Positions 30,183-39,641 of a stretch of DNA of 40,469 nucleotides are shown piece by piece; position 1 is the stretch's first letter, and each line of letters starts with the position of its first letter. The DNA is taken from contig CALSPN010000045.1 of assembly GCA_943788245.1 (NCBI GenBank), forward strand, positions 1 to 40,469, given 5' to 3'. Both the position numbers and the translations under genes were made by a program. This DNA is from an uncultured Verrucomicrobiae bacterium. Lineage in GTDB: Bacteria; Verrucomicrobiota; Verrucomicrobiia; Limisphaerales; AAA164-E04. Below the pieces are notes generated by a model. It was not told the origin of the DNA and made no database searches. It was given only the letters and a program-made list of their open reading frames with translations.

Positions 30183-31643
30183 ATGGAATCTCCCAAAAAA
30201 GACGCTTCTTTTTCTTATCGAGAGGTCGATAGCGACTACTTCGAAAAGCGGCAGCTCAAACGGTTTGCTCGAGTATTTCATTTGTGGGCCTTAGGGGTAG
30301 GAGCGGTTATTTCAGGTGACTTTTTCGGATGGAATTTTGGTCTGGCATCTGGTGGGTTTGGTGGGTTGTTCATTGCGACCAGCATCATCACGCTCATGTA
30401 TGTCGGGCTTTGTTACAGCATTGCTGAAATGACCGCAGCCATGCCGCACACCGGAGGTGCGTATTCATTTGCGCGAACTTCGATGGGACCGTGGGGTGGT
30501 TACTTGACGGGGCTTGCGGAGAACATGGAGTATGTATTGACACCTGCTGTGATTGTGGTGGGGATTGGTGGTTATCTTGGAGCTATTTTTGGTACGCCGG
30601 AAAGTTGGGCTCCTTTATGGTGGCTTGTATCGTATGTGATTTTTGTCGGGCTTAACATATGGGGCGTTGAAATTTCATTCCGTTTTTCAGTGTTGATTAC
30701 TCTGGTGGCTCTTCTGATCCTACTCGTTTTTTACATTGGAGCTCTTCCCCACTTCGACCTGAAGCATGCCCTTAATATTCTTCCCGAAGAAGGTGGCAGC
30801 AAGTGGTTGCCGATGGGAGTCAAAGGGGTGTTCGCAGCTTTACCTTTTGCAATATGGTTTTACCTGGCCATCGAACAATTGCCCCTGGCGGCTGAAGAAT
30901 CGCATCAACCTCAAAAGGATTTGCCTAAAGGGATCATTACCGGTTTGTTTACTCTCATTGTGTGTGCCTTTGCGACGCTTATTTTGAATGCAGGCATTGC
31001 ACCCGGCGCCGCTGTGATAGGTGAATCAGACGAGCCCTTGTTCGAGGGATTCAAAACAATATTTGGAGAGGGACTCGGCAGTCGTGTTCTGGCGCTGGTC
31101 GCTGTAGCTGGTCTGATTGCCAGTTTTCACACGATCATCTACGCCTATGGCAGGCAGATATACTCGCTTTCACGCGCAGGATATTTCCCTCAAGCCCTTT
31201 CCTTGACCCATTCGAATCGCAAAACTCCCCACATGGCGTTGATTGCTGGAGCTGCGGTTGGTTATGTGATTGCTCTGGTGATTCATTTTGCAGGGTCAGA
31301 TAGTCCTGTGGGGGCGGCTTTGCTCAATATGGCAGTATTCGGAGCAGTGATTGCCTATATCTTTCAAATGCTTTCCTTCATTCGCTTGCGGAAATATTTT
31401 CCGCGTATGAAACGTCCCTACAAAAGCCCACTCGGTACGGCAGGGGCATGGTTTGCGTTGCTGGTTTCATTCATCACTCTGATAGCTTTATTTATTGTTG
31501 ATGATTCCTATCGCTCTGCTGTTCTGGGAGCCGCGATTTGGTTTGCTGCCGGAGTGGTCTGGTTTGCTGTCATCGGTAGAAAACGACTCGTGCGTGCTCC
31601 TGAAGAATCCTTTGCTCTTCAGGAAGAGGAAACGGAGTCCTAG
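30183..31643 (+). CDS. APC-superfamily permease, ethanolamine-permease-like
   Basis: A 486-residue transporter with about twelve membrane helices. The N-terminal sequence RFARVFHLWALGVGAVISGDFFGWNFGLASGGFGG and AEMTAAMPHTGGAYSFARTSMGPWGGYLTGLAENMEYV closely resembles the ethanolamine permease group of the amino acid-polyamine-organocation family. The mid-protein AIEQLPLAAEESHQPQKDLPKGI and ASFHTIIYAYGRQIYSLSRAGYFP fit the same group. The acidic tail (EEETES) is probably cytoplasmic. Ethanolamine is the best guess, but the substrate is not proven and no ethanolamine-lyase genes are in the window. It is 96 bases upstream of lexA and appears to be transcribed separately. Confidence 0.82.
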   Translation: MESPKKDASFSYREVDSDYFEKRQLKRFARVFHLWALGVGAVISGDFFGWNFGLASGGFGGLFIATSIITLMYVGLCYSIAEMTAAMPHTGGAYSFARTSMGPWGGYLTGLAENMEYVLTPAVIVVGIGGYLGAIFGTPESWAPLWWLVSYVIFVGLNIWGVEISFRFSVLITLVALLILLVFYIGALPHFDLKHALNILPEEGGSKWLPMGVKGVFAALPFAIWFYLAIEQLPLAAEESHQPQKDLPKGIITGLFTLIVCAFATLILNAGIAPGAAVIGESDEPLFEGFKTIFGEGLGSRVLALVAVAGLIASFHTIIYAYGRQIYSLSRAGYFPQALSLTHSNRKTPHMALIAGAAVGYVIALVIHFAGSDSPVGAALLNMAVFGAVIAYIFQMLSFIRLRKYFPRMKRPYKSPLGTAGAWFALLVSFITLIALFIVDDSYRSAVLGAAIWFAAGVVWFAVIGRKRLVRAPEESFALQEEETES

Positions 31644-31707
31644 GGTTTCATCGAGATGCTTTTCAAGCCAATCGCTGGATGAAAACACTTCCTTTTTATT
31701 TCTGAGA

Positions 31708-31727
31708 TTGACACGATCAGGTGTCAA
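31708..31727. promoter_or_regulatory. Inverted repeat carrying the lexA -35 element
   Basis: TTGACAC-N6-GTGTCAA is a perfect seven-base inverted repeat one base upstream of the LexA operator. Its left arm contains a consensus -35 box TTGACA. A candidate -10 (TATACT, 31728-31733) starts 14 bases after it, which is shorter than ideal, and is partly inside the operator. It could be part of the promoter, or a second operator. Confidence 0.5.
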
Positions 31728-31728
31728 T

Positions 31729-31750
31729 ATACTGTTCAAATGAACAGTAT
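31729..31750. promoter_or_regulatory. LexA operator (SOS box), TGTTC-N4-GAACA type
   Basis: ATACTGTTC-AAAT-GAACAGTAT has perfectly complementary nine-base arms and contains the TGTTC-N4-GAACA core reported for Verrucomicrobia. It covers the lexA start: the ATG at 31740 lies across its centre and a second ATG (31749) starts at its right end. A bound repressor dimer would block both the -10 region and the transcript start, giving autoregulation. Confidence 0.9.
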
Positions 31751-32390
31751 GAGTGAAGGTTTAACAAAGCGACAACAGGAAGTTTTGGCATTTATCGCAG
31801 AGCATCAACAGGTTAATGAGGCTCCTCCCAGTTTGCGAGAAGTGGCGGCGCATTTTGGTTTTCGAAGCATGACAGCTGCGGCGGACCATGTGAAAGCATT
31901 GCGGCGCAAGGGGTATCTGAAGCATCGACCGCATCAGGCGCGTTCGTTGCGGGCAGTGCCTTCTCCATCGATACCTTACCAACCTGCTTCGAGGGCCAGG
32001 ATTGTTGATGTTCCGATTTATGGTTGCATTCCGGCAGGTTTTGCTGATGAACGGCGACAAGAGGATGTGGAGGGCTGTATCTCCGTGGATGTGGATACGC
32101 TCGGTGTCAAACCCTCACCTCGAACGTTTGCGCTTGAAGTGAGAGGGGATTCGATGATCGGACGACATATCATGGAAGGAGATTATGCCATCCTGGAGCA
32201 TGGCATGGACCCCAGACCTGGGGATGTGGTCGCAGCCTTGATAGATAATGAATCCACTCTCAAAACCTTCGTCAAGCAACGCGGTAAACCTTGTCTCAAG
32301 GCGGAAAACCCGAAATACCCCAATCTCATCCCTGCACAGGAATTAGTCATTCAGGGGGTCATGGTCGCCCTCATAAGAAAGGTCCGCTGA
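31740..32390 (+). CDS. lexA: LexA, SOS-response repressor
   Basis: The SOS repressor (216 residues from ATG 31740; 213 from ATG 31749, which gives the more typical MSEGLTKRQQEVLAFI start). An N-terminal winged helix-turn-helix (APPSLREVAAHFGFRSMTAAADHVKALRRKGYL, about 27-60) is followed by a linker and the self-cleaving S24 peptidase domain. The Ala-Gly cleavage site is in IPAGFADE, the nucleophile serine in RGDSMIG and the lysine in STLKTFVK, so RecA-stimulated autocleavage should work. Neither start has a Shine-Dalgarno sequence. With the -10 candidate at 31728-31733, transcription would begin near 31740, so the mRNA may be leaderless. A complete operator lies over the start. It is 33 bases upstream of the fused polymerase. 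Confidence 0.96.
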   Translation: MNSMSEGLTKRQQEVLAFIAEHQQVNEAPPSLREVAAHFGFRSMTAAADHVKALRRKGYLKHRPHQARSLRAVPSPSIPYQPASRARIVDVPIYGCIPAGFADERRQEDVEGCISVDVDTLGVKPSPRTFALEVRGDSMIGRHIMEGDYAILEHGMDPRPGDVVAALIDNESTLKTFVKQRGKPCLKAENPKYPNLIPAQELVIQGVMVALIRKVR

Positions 32391-32404
32391 GGAAGGAATC
32401 GTTT

Positions 32405-32425
32405 TTCGTGTTTTTTGAACAGTAT
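32405..32425. promoter_or_regulatory. Possible second, imperfect LexA site before the polymerase
   Basis: The right half GAACAGTAT is intact, and the 12 bases TGAACAGTATGA (32416-32427) are identical to 31741-31752 at lexA. The left half (TGTTT, with a three-base rather than four-base spacer) is poor. It also overlaps the start codon of the gene it precedes, just as at lexA. It may be a weak or half operator, or a leftover of duplicated start-region sequence. Confidence 0.4.
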
Positions 32426-35400
32426 GATGGGTGCTTCTCCATTGAAGAGAACAGTGGTTCATCTGGATGCGGATGCTTTTTTCGCTTCGGTGGAGCAGGC
32501 GTCGGATACGCGTTTACGTGGCAAGCCGGTGGCGGTAGGGGGGGAGAAGCGGGGTATCATTGCGGCGGCTTCGTATGAGGCGCGGAAGTTTGGTGTTTAC
32601 ACCCCGATGCCGACGGCACAGGCGCGGAAGCTGTGTCCGAAACTGATCCTGCTGCCGGGGGGATTATGAAAAGTATGAACGCTTTTCACGTTGGATGTTT
32701 TCGTATGCCTACGATTTCACGCCGGACGTGGAGATTACTTCGATCGATGAAGGTTATTTTGATTTATCCGGGGTAAGACGTTCGGCTTCGGAAATTGCGC
32801 AGACGATTCGCAAGGCCATCGGGCAGACTCTTAAGATTACGGTGAGCGAAGGGATTGGTTCCAATAAACTGGTCAGTCAGATTGCTTCCAAATTATACAA
32901 ACCCTCTGCATTTCAGGAAATCGAGAAAGGTTATGAAATTCCGTTTCTTCACCCTCTGGCCAATCACTGGTTACCCGGGATTGGGCCCAAAAGCGCTTCA
33001 CGTCTGAACGCGGCCGGTCTGGCGCGTATCGGGCAAATCTCGGCCACCGAGACAGACCTCCTGCATTTGATCCTGGGGAACATGGCTCCACGTATCAGGG
33101 AATATGCGGATGGATACGATGAACGCCCGATTGTTCCTAGGGTGGCTTCCGCTAAATCTTACGGAAAACAGGAAACATTTGCCGAAGATCAGACAGACGA
33201 AGATCAGATCGAAGCCACTTTGCGACGCATGGCAGATGTGTTGATGGCGAAGGTGAGGGTTGACGGGAAATGCATTCGCACCTTGACGGTCAAGGTGCGC
33301 TACAACGACATGATGGAAGATCAGTGCGGTGAAAGTCTCGGTGAACCCACAGATCTTGAAACGGATATTTACGGACGCCTGGGTATTCTGCTGCGTAAGG
33401 CATGGCGACGTCGTGTCAGCCTGCGTCTGGTATCGCTCAAACTATCCAATGTTTATGACAGTTTTTATCGTAGTGAACTGACTCTTGATGGCGCTTCTGA
33501 ACAACGTGAATCGCGACGTCGGTTGGCTCGGATCGTGGATGATTTGAAACGGCGTTGTGGTGCTGGCACCATTTTGCGTGGACATGATTTCATTCTGCGA
33601 GATGCGGCTACCGAAAAAGCGAAAACCAAAACGAAGGGAAAAGGTTTTAACATTCCGTTTCCTTCAGTGAACAATAAACGCAAGTATCCACCGGCAGAAA
33701 AAACGACCGGGGACATGGTTTGCCGTTCCCCTCAGACTGAGTATGAAGGGAACAAGGGGCGACGAAATGTTGTGAACGCAAAACCCCCTTCAACGGTGCA
33801 TCGTAAGGTGGTCCCCGTTTCGTTGAACGTCAAAAGCTATTACTCATTCCTGAACTCGACCTTGTCCGTAGAAGACATTGTGCGACTAGCCCGCGAACAG
33901 GGGCAGTCTGCGGTAGCCATGATGGATCAGGGAAATTTGCATGGTGCGGTACCTTTTTACCAGTGTGCGCAAGAGCAGGGGATTCAGCCGTTGATAGGTG
34001 CCGAGGTGGGAGTGGACGGCAAGCCGCTGTTGCTGTATGTGGAAAATGACGTGGGTTATCGTAATCTGTGTCATCTGCTTTCAACCCGTTCGCCCGTTCA
34101 AAAAACAGCAACAGCATCCGCGAATAAGGGACGTGCCAGAGGGAGGAATCACCGAGCGATCACACGTGGGATTCAACCGGTGGTGCGCCGCATCTGTGGG
34201 CATGCCAACTGGACCAGTGACCAGTTGGCAGCTTTGCCGGTGGAAGGATTGATCGCGGTAGGGCAGGATGTGCGTCTGCACACACTTTTCGAAGGGCGAT
34301 TTTACCTTTCGGTGTCTCACCCTGATTCGATAAGGAATCTGCCAGCAGACGACCCTCGATGGCCTTTGGTGGCGATATTACCTGTGCATTATGAATCGTC
34401 CATGGATGACTGGAAGTTTGATGTGGTTCAATCCATTCGTACCTTGACCCTTCTGAAACAACGTCACCCAGACAAAGCCCAGGGAAGCCGTTTCCATTTT
34501 CCGACGACGGTGACGTGGCGAGAGCTCTGGAAGAAACACCCGCTGCTTCTCGAGCGTACTTGCGAGATTGCTGCACGTTGTCAGGGATTTCAGATGCCGG
34601 TGGGACCTCCACAGTTCCCGGACTATCGACCTGTCGATGGATCATCGCCTCGAACGTTTTTACGCAAACTGGTCATGCGAGGATTGCGGGAACGCTACCC
34701 GGAATCACGTCGAGCTTCTATGCAACGCCAAGCAGAAGAAGAATTAACCATCATTAGTGATGTGGGTTACGAGGAATATTTCTTGGTTGTCTGGGATTTG
34801 TTACAGGACTGTCGGGCGGAAGGTATTCATTGGATCACCCGAGGCAGTGCGGCGGATTCACTGGTGTGTTATTGCCTGCGGATCAGTGATGTTTGTCCGA
34901 TACGTTTTGATCTCTATTTTCGTCGCTTCCTGAATAAGGATCGCATGGCCTTGCACAAGTTACCGGACATCGATATGGATTTTCCGCATGATCGGAAAGA
35001 CGATGTGATAGACCTGATATTTCGTAAATACGGGGAAAAGTATTGTGCAGTGGTGGGAGGTTTTTCCACTTACAAATCCCGCGGAGCGATGGGGGATGTT
35101 GCCAAGGTGTTAGGAGTGTCGGAATATCAAATTCGGCGTGTGACTGAACGGTTTCCATACGCAGGTGCCAGAGACATGAGCACGTTCGTTGCAAAAAATC
35201 AGGAAAGTCAGGATCTACCCTTACAAGAGGAACCCTATCGTACAGCTCTGAAAATGGCAGAGTTTCTTGATGGTTTTCCGCGCTATCCCAAAATGCATCC
35301 TTGCGGTGTTGTACTGTCGCGTCAAGCGATGCAAGACCTCACCCCGACTTTTACGGCACACAAGGGATATCCGACTACGCACTTTGATATGGATGCGGTG

Positions 35401-37035
35401 GAGGCGGTTGGTTTGGTCAAGATGGATATCCTGGCGCAGGGAGGGCTTTCGGTGATGCGAGACGTCAAGGCGATGTTGCACGAGCGAGGTATGATAATGG
35501 ATCTGGACCGTTGCAAGTGGCGTGTCATGCAGACCGGTGAAGAATCTCTGCCTGAGATGATAGCAGCGCCTGAGCAGGATCCGTGGACCGACCCCAAAGT
35601 ATGGGCGATGATTGCCGGGGGAGGGGCAAGGGCTGTGCATCACATCGAGAGTCCGGCGATGGTCAGTCTATGCCGGATGTGCAACGTACGCGAGATTGAT
35701 GGGCTGGTTGCCATCGTTTCAGTGATTCGACCGGGAGCAGCCAATGAACAGAAAAAATTACATTTTACCCGACGTTATCAAAAACTGGAAGATCCTGTTT
35801 ACCCTCATCCCTCTTTGGCCCGTTGCTTGAAAAGTACTTTTGGTTTGGTCGTTTACGAGGAACACATCCTGCAGATTTGCGAGCTGTTTGCTGGTCTTGC
35901 CCCGGGACGTGCTGATGTGTTGAGGCGTGCCTTGAATAAACGGAAGAAGAAGACAATCGAAACTATCCGGCGTGAATTCGTTCAATCCGCGATCAAGCGT
36001 GGGCATTCGGAAGAAAAGATTCAGGAAGTGTGGGTATTGGTCAGCGGGTTCAACGGGTATGCTTTTTGCAAAGCGCACAGCACGGCTTATGGAGTCGAGG
36101 CCTATCAGTCCGCCTGGATGAAATACTATTTCCCTGCTGAATTCATGGCCTCGGTTCTCACACAGGGTAAGGGGTTTTATCATCCGCTGGTTTATGTGCT
36201 GGAGTGTGATCGTCTGGGGATTCCTCTGTTCCCTCCTTCAGTCAACGCACCCGGGCCTGGTTATGGTGTGGAACGATTAGGTGGAGATGCGCATGTGCGT
36301 TTGTGTGGAGAGCGTCATCGACATGCTAAACACGGTATTCGTGTGCCATTGAGTGCGGTCAAGGGCTTGACTGAGCAAACGGTGAAGCGTGCTCAACGGG
36401 AACGTATACGCGGCCTTTTCACCTCCATGTCGGACTTTCATCGTCGTGTGTTTCCTCTGGCAGATGAAATGGAACGCCTGATGAGGGTGGGGGCTTTTGA
36501 TGGATTTGGAAAGCCGCGCACCTCTCAATTCTGGATGTCACAATTTCTTTGTCGCAGCTTTTCAGATAGACAATGTCCGGATCAAGGCTGGTTGTTGCCT
36601 CCGCCAGATACGGATCGTTTACCCAAGACATCATTGAAGGAACCGACATGGCAGCAACGTTTGGAATGGGAAAATGAAGCTTTGGGATTTCCTGCTTCAG
36701 GCCACCCTTTGGAACTGCATCCGGGAATCGCCTGGGATACCTATTGTCCGGTGGAACGTCTGGGCGCTTATGTCGGGAAAGAGGTGACAACTTGTGGCTT
36801 GGTCATCGAACAGCGCTTGCATCATCAAATTACCGGGGAACCAATGAAGTTCCTGACCCTGGCGGATAAGACCGGAATCGTAGAAACCGAATTGTTCGCA
36901 TCCACCTATCGGAGTTATGGTCTGGCGACGGTACGTTACCCCGTTCTCGAAGTCACCGCCCGTGTGGAACCCTATGAAAATGGTCGCGGGTTTTCCCTGC
37001 GCGTTTTAAGAGCCAGTAAGCCGCGGACGCGTTGA
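32424..37035 (+). CDS. Fused Y-family (DinB-like) and C-family (DnaE-type) DNA polymerase, one frame break
   Basis: After removing one G from the six-G run at 32657-32662, this is one protein of about 1536 residues. Residues 1-390 are a Y-family translesion polymerase: [14 protein letters not shown] (Asp 15), [11 protein letters not shown] (Asp 108, Glu 109) and [18 protein letters not shown], followed by a little-finger domain. A lysine-rich linker (about 391-460) leads to a DnaE-type replicase (about 463-1536). Its PHP domain has lost the metal histidines (SLNVKSYYS where relatives have two His). Its palm keeps the carboxylates in PDIDMDF (848-852) and VKMDILA (1001). Fingers, helix-hairpin-helix and an OB fold (about 1447-1530) follow. 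Without repair, the first frame stops at 32669 and the second opens at 32695. ATG 32424 or 32427 is likely the start; a TTG at 32415 is in frame. It lies directly after lexA, implying SOS control. Confidence 0.88.
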
Positions 37036-37060
37036 ATCACATGCTTACGTTTTATGTGAT
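37036..37060 (+). terminator. Hairpin directly after the polymerase stop codon
   Basis: ATCACAT-N11-ATGTGAT begins on the base after the TGA. The seven-pair stem is not followed by a T run, so it is a weak intrinsic terminator at best, or a 3'-end stabilising structure. Confidence 0.3.
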
Positions 37061-37175
37061 CGCGCTCTGGTTGTGGGTATTGAGTCAACCCATGTATTGA
37101 AAGTCAACAAAGGGATGCGTGTTTCATATTTATCCAAGCAGTGGAAGTATCAATGCTCGGAGATGCGTTGCGTCA

Positions 37176-37826
37176 TCAAGAATGATTTTTTTGAGACATA
37201 CGAAAGAATATGGAGATCACTGTGATTAGATAGATGATGCAAAAGCCAAGTAAGGGATACAGAAGCCATGGATATCGACGCATGACGCTATCAGCTAAAT
37301 AAGCTTGAGCAAAACACAATGGTGCCATTCCAAATGCTGTGGCTGACATGACTTTCCAGATTGGAATATGAGTTAAACCTGCTGCATATGAGACCAGATC
37401 AGTTGAAGTGAGGGGATTGACTCTCAGGAGGAAAATGAGCCAAACACCTCGTCTGCTCAGTTGTTCTTGAGTCCTTTCAAGCTTTTCTTCAGGAAAGAAT
37501 TTCTGCATCCATGCATTTCCAAAGCCTCTGACCGCGGCACAGCAAATTCCGGCACCCAATGTGTTTCCGGCAAGAGAAAGTATACCGCCCTGGAAACCTC
37601 CAAAGATGACCCCACCGGGAGCGTAAAGCATTAAACCTGGGATAGGGGCGATCATGACTTCAACTGTCACACATAAGACGTAAACCCAGGGAGCTAACAA
37701 ACCAAAGGAATTGAAAAAATGTTTAATCTTTTCAAGCTTTAGTGCCGGTTCGAGGTCGGTATTGAGCATGGCCCAGACAATTCCATGAGAGAACCAGGAC
37801 CACACAACGATTCCCAGCGCAAACAT
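37176..37826 (-). CDS. TVP38/TMEM64 (VTT-domain) membrane protein
   Basis: A 216-residue protein with about five hydrophobic segments and the VTT (formerly SNARE-associated) domain: MIAPIPGLMLYAPGGVIFGG, LSLAGNTLGAGICCAAVRGFG and LIFLLRVNPLTSTDLVSYAAGL. The arginine-N-P region and the G-N-x-x-G motif are typical of the TVP38/DedA superfamily, now linked to lipid scrambling or transport. It is transcribed away from the sulfatase gene and convergent with the polymerase. No operon partner is visible. Confidence 0.85.
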   Translation of the reverse strand: MFALGIVVWSWFSHGIVWAMLNTDLEPALKLEKIKHFFNSFGLLAPWVYVLCVTVEVMIAPIPGLMLYAPGGVIFGGFQGGILSLAGNTLGAGICCAAVRGFGNAWMQKFFPEEKLERTQEQLSRRGVWLIFLLRVNPLTSTDLVSYAAGLTHIPIWKVMSATAFGMAPLCFAQAYLADSVMRRYPWLLYPLLGFCIIYLITVISIFFRMSQKNHS

Positions 37827-38076
37827 AAGAGCAATCCATGCTAGAATCGCATAGCGCGTCTCCCAAGTTGTTGATGAAAAGTATTTAATAATAGGTGTGA
37901 ACTAATCGGTGTGTTCTTGTTATCCGTCAAACTATTTAAGACAGATTCTGGTAATTGCCTTAAATGGGGTTCTGATTCTCTGGACAAGTTTCCTTGCATG
38001 CATCCGTTGTGAACTTGCGTCAGTAGACATTTTATGAAAAGATGATGAATGTTCCAGTTCAATACGAAAAATTATC

Positions 38077-39496
38077 ATGCGAAATTATTTTCCCACTCTA
38101 TTTTTTACTTTGCTTTTGAGTCTCCTCTTCTTGAATTCCATTGTGGGAGAAGTGTCAAAACCGAATTTTATTATTATTTTTGCCGATGATCAGGGGTATG
38201 GCGACTTAAGCTGTTTTGGGTCCAAAACGATCAGGACACCCAACATCGATCGGCTAGCCACTCAAGGGCGCAAGTTTACCAGTTTCATGGTTGCCTCACC
38301 TGTGTGTACGCCTTCACGCGCCGCACTGATGACCGCTTGCTATCCCAAACGAGTGGGGATGCATCAACATGTCCTGTTTCCATCATCAACCAAAGGCCTG
38401 CATCCCGAGGAGCATACGATTGCAGATCATCTGAAATTACAAGGCTACGCCACTGCTTGTTTTGGTAAGTGGCATCTCGGTCATCACCCAGAAGTGTTGC
38501 CTACTTCCAATGGATTCGATACCTACATGGGGATTCCTTATTCGAATGACATGAATCATCCTGATAACAAGGGTAAACCGCGGGGTGGAACGACAGGAAT
38601 GGACATTCTATGGAGTGACCCGGAATCGACATTGACCCTATGGAAAACCCCCTTGTTTGAAAACGAGGAGATAATCGAGTTACCTGTTGACCAACGCACC
38701 GTGACTCGCCGCTATACTGCAAAAGGCGATAGATTTCATCAAAGCGCATCAAGACAGTCCCTTCTTTATTTATCTACCGCATTCAATGCCTCACATTCCA
38801 CTGTATGTGCCCGATGATATTCGTGACCCGGATCCCAAAAATGCTTATATCAACACGATTGAGCATATTGATACCGAGGTAGGGCGTTTGCTTGATGCGC
38901 TTGATCAATTCAATCTCAGCGATAATACCTATGTGATGTATACAACGGACAACGGTCCCTGGTTGCAGTTCAAACATCATGGAGGCTCAGCCGGCCCTCT
39001 GCGCGCAGGCAAGGGTACTACATTTGAAGGAGGTCAGCGCGTTCCTTGCCTGATTCGAGGCCCCGGTATTCCTGCGGGCACGGTCTGTGACCAATTGACC
39101 AGCACCATGGATGTTCTTCCAACTATCGCGGCAATCACCGGAACGGCATTGCCAGAAGATAAAAAGATTGACGGCATGGATGTCACTGGGCTTTGGGAAG
39201 GAACCGCTGATCAATCACCACGCAATGAATTTGTCCATTATACCTCGGTGGGAAAATTAGAAGGACTGCGTCAGGGGGACTGGAAGCTTTTGGTGAAGCA
39301 GGCAAGTTCCCGCCGAAATCAGCAGGGTGAAAAAAAACCTCCTCAAATGATGCTCTTTGATCTTAAGAACGATTTAAGCGAGCAGAATAACCTTGCCGGC
39401 CAATATCCGGAAATTGTTCAAAAACTGCGTAAGCGTATGGAGATTCTAGATCAGGAAATCACCATCAATGCCCGTAGCCCATGGATTAAAAATTAA
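38077..39496 (+). CDS. Secreted sulfatase (FGly type), one frame break
   Basis: An arylsulfatase-family enzyme of about 472 residues after repair. A signal peptide (LFFTLLLSLLFLNSIVGE) precedes the metal-binding FIIIFADDQGYGDLSCFG. The formylglycine site C-T-P-S-R is in VCTPSRAALMTACYPKR, so activation needs a formylglycine-generating enzyme (not in the window). FGKWHLGHHPEVLPTSNGFD follows. The frame breaks after RRYTAK; one base too many in AAAAGG (38721-38726) throws it into a stop at 38817. In the +1 frame the protein continues AIDFIKAHQDSPFFIYLPHSMPHIPLYV, then YTTDNGPWL with the second metal-site Asp-Asn and GPLRAGKGTTFEGGQRVP. PVC bacteria carry many of these for sulfated polysaccharides. 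The gene is monocistronic, with 250 bases between it and the divergent VTT gene. Confidence 0.9.
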
Positions 39497-39641
39497 GGGT
39501 CGGAGTCATGGTAAAAAGGTTCTTCAAGTAAAATTCCATTTATTCTGCACGGATCCCACCTCAGGAGTTTCAATTGTCTCTGCAGGGTTTGCTCGTATCG
39601 GTGGTTTGGACTCCTGCATCATTGATTTCTCGAGAGCCTCG

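Noticed and set aside
37841..38062. Open frame of 73 codons on the minus strand between the VTT and sulfatase genes
   Set aside because: No family resemblance, no ribosome binding site and mixed composition; it occupies the divergent promoter space of two real genes.
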